In this document: positions 12,240 to 22,193 of the stretch, in pieces
Position numbering within the stretch: position 1 is the stretch's first letter
Layout of the letters: every line of letters begins with the position of its first letter
Notes under the pieces: model-generated
Database searches by the model: none
What the model was told of the DNA's origin: nothing
Seen by the model: only the letters and a program-made list of their open reading frames with translations
Assembly (NCBI GenBank): GCA_900404475.1
Contig: OUQQ01000198.1
Coordinates: 1-64,000 of the forward strand
Source of the DNA: Spongospora subterranea
Taxonomy: Eukaryota; Endomyxa; Phytomyxea; Plasmodiophorida; Plasmodiophoridae
Direction: 5' to 3'
DNA: 64,000 nucleotides
Program-made: the position numbers and the translations under genes

Positions 12240-14040
12240 AAAGTTAGGTCGGTCTCACCTCCAATTCTTCAAGCTGTGTCGTTTGACCTTGGATCTCGCA
12301 ATGCCAACAGCCTGCAATGACCTCGTTAGCCATTACGTGAACTCTTTGCGCGTGATTTGTAATCCTCCTTCTTCTTGGAAGACTGGTCGATGAGTGTCTG
12401 TATTTACTATGTGGCACATCCGTTCTGTCGTTGTTTTCGTACAGGTGGGCGACATCGATCATTTCATAGGCAACTGGAGAGCGGCAAAGGGGGTGTCACC
12501 GACGGTCTCCACGTGGTTCAACAAGAACTTGTGGTACCATTTTTTTCAGTCTAGGAGTCGGAAATTGTTGAAAACCCTAATTGGACACATGTCGCAACAA
12601 TGTCAATTTCGAGAAACATTTCCACATATGCGAAAAGGTTTGTGGGTTTATTGAGTTGTTTACGGTAGTGTCACAACCAGTTCATCACCATAGTGAATGT
12701 CGAATGTAGATCATATCACAATGACTTGACACGATCACTGTTCGCTCAATCAATCATAAAAAATCCATGTTCCATTTATCGAATCAACTTGGCAATTTGC
12801 CAGTTGACATTTGGGTCCCTCGACGCTCGAATTATTGTCAAAATCGCCGGCCATCGACGTGACTGAAGTACGGTAGATTAGGAGCCCGCCCTGCCACAAT
12901 ATTTACCGTCCAGCTCCATACCCGAGTACCGTAATGGCTTCATCAATCGCGTCAACGCGATTAGTTGTAAAATTTCTCCAAGTCTTGTGCATCCATTTCA
13001 ATTGTGAAACCGTAGGCGATCGAACAATCTGGACAAATAAGCGACGTTAACGCCAGTCAAGTTTCAATTCCCGACTAGGTACGTCAAGATGTTGTGCTGG
13101 AGCCCATGGAGGATCCACCAAAAATGTAATTGGATTCGGATACCGGATTTGGTGTCTACGGATTCCCCAGCGTTTCGAAGATACATCAACGTCACCAGCA
13201 AATGATGGCATGCACGTTGAAGGTTAGGCCACTCCATCATGCAAAATATCTGATGCAGCTAAAGATGATGATCATCCCAACTGGATGGTAATTTCTTCCA
13301 AGGGTGTACTACGAGGAACATGAAAAAGACTCTACGTCGCTCATATTGACCATTCTCGCGATGTGGATTTCAAGTTTTTGCTGTCAGACAGCGGGGTTAC
13401 CTAAAACGTCGGGCCATTTTTAGCACAGAATTGTTTGTCAATTCCACTGCTGTTCGTGAATATAATGGGGATATTGAACAATTGCTAGTCGACAGGGTGA
13501 CCCTCGTTTATCTGATGGATATTTGGGTGTCCCTTGAGCTTGTCAGGTCGTTCCCATTGTCGTTCACACCTCTTCATCCAATTGAAGGAAACTCGTATCC
13601 AAACTGTAAACGGCGTTAGAGCGTGGTGGCGGCGCTGACGAAGCCAGACTGCAACGACAGAGGTCCTGCCCGATGCAACTGACTGGTTTGTTGCCATTTC
13701 AAGCTCTCAGGAAGTCCAAGGTCGATGAACCCACAGGAACGTGGTACACGAGATACAATATGCAGTTTGGCGAAATGTAGTTGTGGAATTCGTCAAGTGT
13801 CGTCCATTCCGCGGATGAAATTGAATGCCAGAACCCTCGAAGATTCTTCAAAACCCGAGTGCTAATCGTGAAGATAATTTTGGTTTCAATGGTTCGACAT
13901 GTTCTGGCCACACATCAACCACATTATGCTATTCAGATCGACTATACAACCAAAACTACAAAATGTTGTATACGATTTCGATGCTGAAACAAATGGGATT
14001 TCACCAATCATGTGAAGAGCGCCATCGCTGCGGTTACCTG
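12240..14040 (+). pseudogene. Decayed duplicate of the unknown gene at 16145-17149
   Basis: This stretch aligns by eye with 15720-17145: matching flanks near 12240-12400, then from about 12900 (ACCGTCCAGC...CCGAGTACCGTAAT) to about 14040. The shared coding phrases include the LEPMEDPPK region, AVREYNGDIEQLL, DRVTLVYLM.IWV and KQMGFHQSCEERHRC. Unlike the 16-17 kb copy it has stops, frameshifts and a roughly 60-bp insertion near 13615-13685. The protein family is unknown to me. The 3' end (13877 on) is also the left arm of a long inverted duplication. Confidence 0.7.
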
Positions 14041-14665
14041 TGGCGCAACGCTTTCGATTCTATCTCACACAGTTTCGGACTTGGATTCCGTTTTGCATAT
14101 CATCAACACCCATGATTATTGGTCGTCCCTCTCGTTCAGTTCGTCGTTCTTTCTCTCGCCTTGTGTCTGTTCTTGGTCTTCCAATCTTCTGATCGTCTGA
14201 CTGATCAATCTGCCTCAAACTACGTAGGGTTGGGTCTGAGAGATCTTCCTCAATTAAACTGTCTTTTGATTCTTCTTGCTCTTTAACCCTTTTCGCATTG
14301 ATTCAATACCCTCTTGACGTAGTTTGAGGCGAATTGATCAGTCAGACGATCAGATGATTGGAAGACCAAGAACAGACACGAGTCGAGAGAAAGAACAACA
14401 ATTTGAACGAGAGGGACGACCAATAATCATGGGTGTTGATGATATGCAATACGGAATCCAAGTCCGAAACTGTGTGAGATAGAATCGAAAGCGTTGCGCC
14501 ACAGGTAACCGCAGCGATGGCGCTCTTCACATGATTGATGAAATCCCATTTGTTTCAGCATCGAAATCGAATGAAACATTTTGTAGATTTGGCCTTATAA
14601 TCGATCTGAATAGCATAATGTGGTTGATGTGTGGCCAGAACATGTAGAACCATTGAAACCAAAAT
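13877..14665. repeat. Long inverted duplication (about 350-bp arms, 90-bp loop)
   Basis: The left arm 13877-14226 reappears in reverse complement at 14317-14665 with a few percent differences. The spacer is 14227-14316. Both arms encode the same frame (MKSAIAAVTCGATLSILSH...) on opposite strands. The outer 160 bp of each arm correspond to the 3' coding end of the intact paralogue at about 16983-17145. The transcript would fold into a near-perfect hairpin. Confidence 0.85.
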
Positions 14666-15719
14666 GTGAGGCAAAGACTTCAACAGGGGCAAGGCCACCC
14701 AGACTTGAACTGGGGCTATGGCTGAGGACTACTTGGACTAAGGGGATGGCATCAGGCCAACGATCCAGAGCAACAAACCTCCATATGGGACAATAATAAC
14801 CGGAGAGGCTCCTGAGTCATTTGGCGAGCGGTGCCATTCGGGAAATGCATCCCGACCATTGTGAACGATGGGAGATTTCTACCCAATGACTGAGTTCGGA
14901 ACTAACAGGGTTCCTGAATTAAGTACCACAGTCGAACACCTAGACCCGGGGCAATCGGAAAGAACTGCCCCATCGAAACATAGCGGCGACGACGGTGTCC
15001 GAACATTCTCCAAGCGAGGCTCTTCCGGTCCGAAACGTCGTCCTGTGGCAAACTGTACTCTGACGAGGTATCCGTCATGATCCCGCTCGGATTTCTGGCA
15101 TCATCAATCTCCCCTGTCCACTGGGGTCGTTCAAGTATTGTCTGCGATTGTCATTTGTCCCCCCCCCCCTCTGAGGTTCTGGAGTGCAGAACGAATATCC
15201 GACCAGCACGCCCCGTCCAAAGGTGAGAAAGAGGTATACGAATACGAGACGCTTCCCGGGTAGTATTCGCTAGACAAGTCTGCAGAGATACGAGTGCAGA
15301 GTGCCACAGATCGAGGTTTCCGACTGGAAACTTTGACGCGATCTATACGGGAGTAAAACGGGTCTATGTGAGAACAGAGGGAAGTAATGAGAAGTGACCG
15401 TCAACATCGGCAGAATGAGTAAGAACATCGTCAATGTCATGCAACTCCCGAACCAAGCACCATTTACTGGTTCTTGCGAACACCGCGTTGACGAGGAAAC
15501 GCCATGCGGGAGGATTACAGCAGTGCTTGCGTTGGCAGCATGTACTGTCACGGAATATGCCCACTGTCACCATTATCGCCATCTAGAGTCGAAAAAAACT
15601 TGAGAGTGCGTCAGTCGAGCCGCCATCGAACGAAGGGGAAAAAGTACCCCATTGATAAGACTGTAGATCAAAGACTCCGAAGCAGTCACACCCGGGTGAT
15701 TACCACGTCACGATCGTTC
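14666..15719. other. Intergenic region with short unsupported frames
   Basis: Open frames at 14868-15080 (+), 15394-15603 (+) and 15551-15270 (-) resemble no family I know and overlap one another. A run of ten C residues occurs at about 15160-15170. No RNA gene could be supported. Confidence 0.35.
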
Positions 15720-16144
15720 CCAGATGGTCCTCATGGTCGACCTTCATTTCCCCTAGGTCTGTTTGCTCCTCCGATTCCCAAGCAGTGTCCTTTTGACCCT
15801 GGGTCCCGCGATGCCAGCCGCCTGCAATGACTGGATTTTTTCCGCTTGACTGGCAAAGTGGCGATCCTCCTCCTCCTTGGAAGAGTCTACCACTACTGTA
15901 TTTTGCCGGACTTTGTACATACCGTAGTGGGTTTTGCTTTTGCGTTGGGGATATTTTTGGCGCCAAACAATTCCGTGGCTTGAGTTTTGGCTCCGCGTTA
16001 GTTAAGTCCGCCTACAGCACCAGCTTCGGATTACCGTCCAGCGCCATATCCGAGTACCGTAATTCAGGCAATGGGTTTCATCGATGGTGTCAACGCGATT
16101 ATTTTGTCGAGAGTGCTCCGGGTCTTGTGCGTCCATTTCGGTGA

Positions 16145-17149
16145 TCAAACAATCTGGGACACATAAACGTTGTCAAGGCCGACTATGACGCCAAAGTAGT
16201 TTCAGACCATGACTTGCAGCGTCACGAAATTGTGCTGGAGCCCATGGAGGATCCGCCGAAGAAATTTTCGGGTGACGAAATGTTGAATGTGTTGGATTCC
16301 GATAACGGATATGGTGTTTTTCGGATTCCAAAACGTTTGGAACATACTCTAACGTCACCTGCAAAATATGACATGGATGTTGAAGAATTTGCTAGACCAC
16401 TCCATCAAGCAATATCTGATGCAGTCAAAGATGATCATCCCAACTGGATAGTGATTCCTTCCAAGGGTGTACTACGAGGAACAGGAAAAACACTATACGT
16501 CGCATATGCTCATGGTGACCATTCTCGCGATGTGGATTTCAAGTTTTTGCTGTCAGGCAGCGGGTCTACCTTCGAAGTCGTTCCATTATCAGCACAGAAC
16601 CGTCTCATCCATTCCACTGCTGTTCGTGAGTATAATGGGGATATTGAACAATTGCTACTCGACAGGGTGACCCTCGTTTATCTGATGAATATTTGGGTGC
16701 CCCTTGAGCCTGTCAGATCGTTCCCATTGGCGTTCACACCTCTTCATCAGTTGAAGGACACTCGTGTCCACAGTTGGTTGACTGGTTTGTTGCCATTTCA
16801 AGTGCTCAGGGAGTCCAAGGTCGATGAACCCACAGAGAAGTGGTACACGAGATACAATATGCAGTTTGGCGAAATGTATCTGTGGCAATTGTCAAGTGTC
16901 GTCCATTCCGCGGTTGAAATTGAATGCCAGAACCCTCGAAAATCCTTCGAAACCCGAGTGATGATCGTGAAGACTAATTTCGATTTCAGTGGTTCGACCT
17001 GTTCTGGTCACACATCAACCACATTATGCTATTCACAACGACTATACGACCAAATCGACAAGAGGCTTCGCAATGGTCAAGATACGGTTTCGAAGCTGAA
17101 ACAAATGGGATTTCACCAATCGTGTGAAGAGCGCCATCGCTGCAGTTGA
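16145..17149 (+). CDS. Unrecognised protein, intact copy of a duplicated gene
   Basis: The frame is open from 16145 to the stop at 17147-17149. The first in-frame ATG is 16244, but reading starts earlier without a stop, so a 5' exon probably lies upstream. A hydrophobic stretch following an ATG at about 16070 (MGFIDGVNAIILSRVL) is a candidate signal exon. The product is about 300 residues, soluble, with a central GTGKTLYVAYAHGDHSRDV segment. GTGKT here looks like chance rather than a P-loop, because no other NTPase motif follows. The C-terminus has cysteines (GSTCSGHTSTTLC, SCEERHRC). A decayed copy lies at 12240-14040, and both sit between the two PLC paralogues, so the block may have duplicated together. 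Function unknown. Confidence 0.6.
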   Translation, partial: SNNLGHINVVKADYDAKVVSDHDLQRHEIVLEPMEDPPKKFSGDEMLNVLDSDNGYGVFRIPKRLEHTLTSPAKYDMDVEEFARPLHQAISDAVKDDHPNWIVIPSKGVLRGTGKTLYVAYAHGDHSRDVDFKFLLSGSGSTFEVVPLSAQNRLIHSTAVREYNGDIEQLLLDRVTLVYLMNIWVPLEPVRSFPLAFTPLHQLKDTRVHSWLTGLLPFQVLRESKVDEPTEKWYTRYNMQFGEMYLWQLSSVVHSAVEIECQNPRKSFETRVMIVKTNFDFSGSTCSGHTSTTLCYSQRLYDQIDKRLRNGQDTVSKLKQMGFHQSCEERHRCS

Positions 17150-17650
17150 CTGTGGCGCCACGAATTCTCTTCTATCTTCAAAAATTGTTCGGACTCTGAT
17201 TCCGTTGTCCATATCTGTAAACAGTGATGATTATGGGTTGTCCCTCTCTCCGAATTCAGCAACTCGAGGTTAATTAGGTTTCGGTCTGAAAGATCTTCTT
17301 CTCTATATTCTATTGAATTATTTCTTGGTTCATCGTTCTGTTATCGTTAGGCCCTGGTGAAAACTCCATTCTGAACCAGAAGTTTTGAAAGTGAGAGAAG
17401 GGAAAGAGGATCCGACCTAGTCCATTTCTTCGGTCTTTTCGATCAGCCAATTGTGATCGGTAAAAGTAGTATCTGCATCGTGAACTGATTACTTTTCGGG
17501 CGCGATGATCTTGGGATTGATCGGCCAAAACCATGGCGGCAGCGACAGATTGATCGTTGCTCACCCCGGAAGCAATCAGTCATTCCATCATGACCATCGA
17601 GTCGAATTGGGGGCAGTCGTAATGGTTTAACCCCATATTAATATCTAATT
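17150..17650. other. Spacer between the unknown gene and PLC copy B
   Basis: Its first 120 bp align with the 3' flank of the decayed copy (about 14040-14250), showing the duplication runs past the coding end. The remainder holds no recognisable feature beyond the expected promoter of PLC copy B. Confidence 0.4.
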
Positions 17651-18913
17651 ATGAACTATATCCAAATCTCCGTTTTAACTATTTCTTTATCGGTCGTCGG
17701 AGCAGGCTCGTTCTGCGCTTTGTACATATTGCTGGAAGTCTGTTGTTGTGCACATCAGTTTGCCTGCGTTCCCTCTGTTGAACGTTGTTTTTTTTTTTTG
17801 CAGGAAACTCCCGACCATCGGGTTGGCGATGAATATGGAAACTGGATGGGAGAAAACCTGAACCTCATCAGGGATTTCCCGATCAGCTTCGTTGCTCTAC
17901 CTGGTAGCCATAACTCGGGCACATATTCCCAATCAGATTCGTGCCCGAAAGCCTGGGACCTGGCCGCCTTCGTCAACCTACCTGTGATCTCCACGGTCGT
18001 CCACAGGTGGGCGAAGGTCAGTTTCCCCGTTTCTCATGAAGTTCAACGTTGAGCTCATATTGTTTGGATCTAGTGCCAGACCATGTCGATCACAGATCAG
18101 CTGATGAGCGGTATCCGATATTTGGATATCAGATTGAGCTACGATATAGAGTCCGATACGATCTGTCTTTGCCATGGTCTCTGTTTCATAACGCTTTCCG
18201 AATTCGCATCGCAGCTTGTTCAGTTTTCAGATTCGCACACGAACGAGATCATCATGGTCGACGTGAATCACGTCTACGCTGGCCCAGATTCCAGCGAGAT
18301 GACCCTAGAGCAGCACCAGGTGGTTCTGGATCGGGTCGTTTCCGAGATCGGTCGATCTCGTATCGTCGGCCGTGATCGTAGCCCATCGACGACAATTTCT
18401 CGCCTGCTACAGCAGCGGCGTCGTATAATTCTCACATACGACGACGAGGAAGTCGCGTTCAGGAGCAATGTTTGGGGATGTAAATCGGTCAATTCGGTCT
18501 GGCCAGACTCGAACGACGTCGATGTCGTACTGGCCGAGGCCAAGCGGTACGCCCACTCGCCGATCGATCGTGACCGGGTTTATGTGATGCAATTGCTGTT
18601 GACGTATTCCGCCATCGATATCGCCAAGAACCCCGTCAGAGGCGTTCTACAGAAGAGCAGGGAGTTCCTGCAATTCGTTCCAGACTTCATTCTGGAACAG
18701 TGTGAAGACCGCCGGTTCTTGGAGGCCATCAATGTGGTGCTAACCGATGATATCGGAAGAAACACCCAGGAATTGATGACGTCCATCATGGCGATCAACC
18801 ATATGAAGGCGCAGCTCTACCCTTTCAGAACACTACTTTCTCTAGATTCCAGTTCGATCACTGATTTTACACTCTCGAGGATCCAGCGGTATCGACAAAT
18901 TACAAAATTCTGA
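17651..18913 (+). CDS. Secreted-type PI-PLC X-domain (PLCXD-type) protein, copy B
   Basis: ATG 17651 begins a classic signal peptide (MNYIQISVLTISLSVVGAG then SFC). The frame reads through to RRWAK-type HRWAK at 18016. A 57-nt intron (18017-18073) leads in phase 0 to CQT and the rest of the X domain (18074-18913). A T12-CAG tract at about 17790-17803 suggests an additional in-frame 66-nt intron just before the ETPDHR segment. Catalytic-type residues are both present: GSHNSGTY (first His) and LCHGL (second His), with GIRYLDIRL and MVDVNHVYAG. About 390 residues (or about 370 with the extra intron removed), X domain only, no Y or C2 domain. It is paralogous to copy A at 10.5-11.6 kb. The signal peptide predicts entry into the secretory pathway; the substrate (PI or GPI) is not deducible. 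Confidence 0.88.
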
Positions 18914-19959
18914 TCTGTTCCAAAATCGGTGTTGAAATTTGCCCGATAGCTTGCCCTTACGCAAGCGTTGGTTTCAGCGGCAGCCCATTCGTCTTGTGAA
19001 GTCTAAAGCGACAACGGTTTTGTTGAATCAAAGCGTTATCCTGGTGTATATGAGTAGATTCAATCATTAAGGTTTTCAGCCAACGGCTATAAACATCTTC
19101 GATTGGGGGGGCAGTTTTTCATTAGAGGCACCGGAAGAAAACTATTCGAATTAGTGAACGCGAACCTTCTCCGAATAAAAGCAAACTCGTACCCAAATCT
19201 TCTTCCAATGCTCTGCAGTCATACAAATGGAGTTCCTGCTATGCGTTCCAGATTTCATTTTGGAACAGTGTGAAATCCTCCGATTCTTGGAGGCCATCAA
19301 TGTGGTGCTAACCGATGCAGGAACGGCACCTTCAAAATTGAAGTTCATTTGACCCGTTGTTGATATACCTGACGGTACCGGTGGTTTTGCTGTTTTTTCC
19401 GAGGCGAACACGGCAATTTCCGAAAGCTAAACCACATTCGAAATTACAGAACCACGAAAGACCAATCTGAAATCACTACTCATTTTGTGCCGATAATATT
19501 TCATAACCATACGTGCCCAGAATCGCTATCACTTCATAAACGCTCGAAGTTGTCGAGGTTGTGTGGTCAACTAGAGCGGACGAATTGTCATCGTGTTCGG
19601 ATTCCTGCAAAACCAACAGCAACAAAGTGGCGTGGCGGACAGGACCCGGACTGATAAGCGATATTAATCTCCGGAGGCCCCGCCATGACATCGTCCTTGT
19701 GTGTCATCATCCTGTGCCTGGACTTGTGGCGTTACCGCATCAGGGACTGTACACGGGTCTCGTAACGATAAGCTCCTCAGCCATTCCGTTACACCACTTA
19801 CTCGACCCGCCCAACTCTCGCTCTCTCGGGACCCTGGGACAGGGTGACTTTGGCCCCACCCAGTGTCGTCGTGCCCCGAACTGCATGCCCCTTGGGCACA
19901 TGTCCTGTGTGTGACTTGGAATATATAACAGCTGGGTGACGATATTTCGCTCTGACCAG
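18914..19959. other. Spacer with a PLC gene fragment
   Basis: Apart from the duplicated PLC fragment at 19229-19317, no gene is recognisable. Frames near 19561-19914 (+) and 20147-19740 (-) overlap each other and lack motifs. Confidence 0.35.
19229..19317 (+). pseudogene. 89-bp duplicated fragment of PLC copy B
   Basis: Bases 19229-19317 repeat 18661-18749 of PLC copy B with about ten substitutions. They run from GGAGTTCCTG to GTGCTAACCGATG and cover the codons around PDFILEQCE and INVVLTD. Flanks do not match, so only this piece was copied. Confidence 0.85.
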
Positions 19960-20367
19960 ATGGTATCTGGGAAGGAGCCGCCCTCCAACCTGGAGTTGCT
20001 AATGGGGTCGGTGGGATCCAAGATCAAAGAGAGATTGCGGCAGGATATGTTGAACTGTGGCGAATGGGATCCTCGGGGATCGTCGGGCTGGAAACTGAAG
20101 CTCACCGTCGTCAATGCGCTTCGCGCCTTTTTCATCGACAGCGTCAAATTCGGTTCAGATCAAGCAGAGGATCGTGAAGAACACCAGCCACCAGTATGCG
20201 AGTTGTCCCCCGATCCATTCCCCGAAGCGGCTCCCGAACATAGTGAACCGGAATGCGACGAAACCAATTCCCGAATGGAGGAGAATTTGGCGCCGTCGCC
20301 GGCCCGAATCCCGACCAGTGACGATAACGTCGTCGTTCAAGTAGTCTTAATTGCAGACGGTTTGTGA
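19960..20367 (+). CDS. Unrecognised open frame, possibly first exon of the next gene
   Basis: ATG 19960 (MVSGKEPPS) opens about 135 codons with a helical start (SKIKERLRQDMLNCGEW), a WKLKLTVVNALRAFF stretch and an acidic, proline-rich tail. A good donor GTAGTC at 20341 and acceptor TTTTCAG at about 20394 suggest splicing into the gene that follows, but phases to the first exon at 20437 could not be reconciled. A faint resemblance to the ENY2/Sus1 helix is too weak to name it. Confidence 0.45.
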   Translation: MVSGKEPPSNLELLMGSVGSKIKERLRQDMLNCGEWDPRGSSGWKLKLTVVNALRAFFIDSVKFGSDQAEDREEHQPPVCELSPDPFPEAAPEHSEPECDETNSRMEENLAPSPARIPTSDDNVVVQVVLIADGL

Positions 20368-20436
20368 TTCCCAGTTTAATCCCGCCCATTTTCAGTATCT
20401 CAGACCTTCATGAAGGTTTTGCTGGTTTAGGCCTGA

Positions 20437-22167
20437 AGACCTTCACCTGCTCCGAGCGCCATCAACGTAGGGAATACGGCACACTCCTCGACTCTCGACG
20501 TTGTTCACATTTCTTGTTTGGCGATAGTGTCTCCCGAATCGATTGCAGAATATATTCGAACGGTGTTGCTGCTGCCGGCGGCACCCTTCGTATGCTCGGC
20601 GCACCTCAACGTCTACGACAACCTTCTTCAGCTCTATTGCCAATGGTGAAATCCCCTTCTTATTCCACCGTCAATCTCTTCTAATTCATCTCGTAGGTCC
20701 GACGCTCTTCCAGTATCGTCTTTGGAAGCTCTAGCTGACAACCGCCGCCTTTTGAAGATCAAAATTATCGGACTGGATTTGAACTCATCTAACACCGAGC
20801 TTTTGGAAAAGAATTCAAAACGTATAGTGCTATCCCTTTGTTTTATTCGTATTTACTGTTTTTTTAGCTTCGCATTTTTCATTCAAAATCGCAAATGACA
20901 CTCAGCACAATCGTCGTCAATCTTGTATTGCATCGATACAAACCGAAGGTGAATTTTCTTTCGTCATCGCGTCCGATTGCCTATGCCCATAGTTTTCTAG
21001 GCGACGACAAGAAAGCGGGAGCTGGTGAGGTTGAACCTGGTTTGACACCAGCCATGAATCGGTCTACGTGCCGACCTCGTGCGCATAGTCTGCCGTCATC
21101 CATTGCCGCCCCTGTTTCGATGAACAGTGTCGACCCGTTGAACTCGGTTCGACGGACTCAGAAAGCGAACGGATCGGATGACATTGCTCCAAGCGTTGCT
21201 ACGCCTTTTTCGATGAGGTTTGGGGAATCGCCCTTGTTCAATAGTCAATCGGTTAACCGACTTGACAACGCAAGTTCGAAAGTCGGTACTTCAACCACCG
21301 TTACTCCTATTCCAACGAGAAATTTTGAATCTCCAATGTTGAATATCAAATCGGTTAATCGACGTGAAAAATCGAAGTCAAATGGCGTTACTTCCAGCAC
21401 CATTACTCCTATTCCAACGAAAGCGTTCGACTTGCCAATGCTGAATATCGAACCGGTCAATCGACCAGAGGCGGCGCGTCCCTCAATCGCAAATGCCTCA
21501 ACCATCGCTGCGCCTGTTCCGATCAGAAAGTATCACCTGTTGAGCGGCAAACAGCCGAAGCCGCCGGTTGAGCAATACCGGTCCCGTCTAAAGCGAAATA
21601 CGCCCGAATCTGATATAAATCACGAGAACCGATTCGCGTCAGCGGGCGAGGCTAACACCGATTCATGTGATGGTGATCTACCTGAAAGGATCCGTTTCCC
21701 CTCGTTCCAGTTATTGTTGAAGACGGCGCGTGCGTTCGAGGAGGCGCTTCTCACACGGAATATGTATCTGCCGTTGAATCTGGCTGAAATCGCTGCCCAG
21801 GTTGGCGCAGAGAACCCTATTTTCTCTAGGTCTGCCGACATCCTCACCGAATACCTGAACATTCTTCACGCCAGTCGGTATGCGAAATCCATCGGCGCCG
21901 GAACTGGCATCGAACTATCAGCGTTGGGTCCTCGCAAATTTACGTGGAAGGTAAACTGTCGCCAGCGCAAACGTTGGTTTTCAAATCCTGATTTTTCGGA
22001 TCTAGACGGCGGCGTCGTGCCTGTTCAACCCAGCTCCCGAACGAAAACTTGAAACTCGGCAGATGGTCCGAATGTATGCCGAGCAATACAGGAAGTGGCT
22101 CGCGTCGGCAAAGATGCCTGTTTGTTTACAGGTCCATCGGTTCGAAAAATCCAATGAGCTAATGTGA
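20437..22167 (+). CDS. Unrecognised multi-exon protein with about 41-residue repeats
   Basis: Five exons join in consistent phase: (20437)-20645, 20697-20821, 20868-20948, 21001-22013 and 22063-22167, with introns of 46-52 nt. The N-terminal part reads as a folded domain (SPESIAEYIRTVLLL, NVYDNLLQLYC, SLEALADNRRLLKIKIIGLD). The middle (about 21100-21540) has three to four imperfect repeats built on TPIPT..F..PMLNI.SVNR, low in complexity and rich in Ser, Thr and Pro. The C-terminal part has a helical block (FQLLLKTARAFEEALL, LAEIAAQVGAENPIFS) and a last exon MVRMYAEQYRKWL ending in TGA at 22165. The 5' end is unresolved and may include 19960-20340. I do not recognise the family. It converges on the CFAP157-like gene with 26 bp between stops. 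Confidence 0.7.
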
Positions 22168-22193
22168 GGCACGGTTAATAATATACTTGACAT

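Noticed and set aside
14698..14714. A perfect tRNA-like T-arm (CCCAG stem, seven-base TTCAAGT loop) on the minus strand
   Set aside because: No matching acceptor stem or anticodon arm is found at tRNA spacing; chance or a dead relic.
16470..16500. GTGKT as a possible P-loop in the unknown duplicated protein
   Set aside because: The preceding residues and later Walker B or switch motifs do not fit any NTPase family.
19960..20367. Resemblance to ENY2/Sus1 in the helix SKIKERLRQDMLNCGEW
   Set aside because: Only one short helix matches and the rest of the family pattern is absent.
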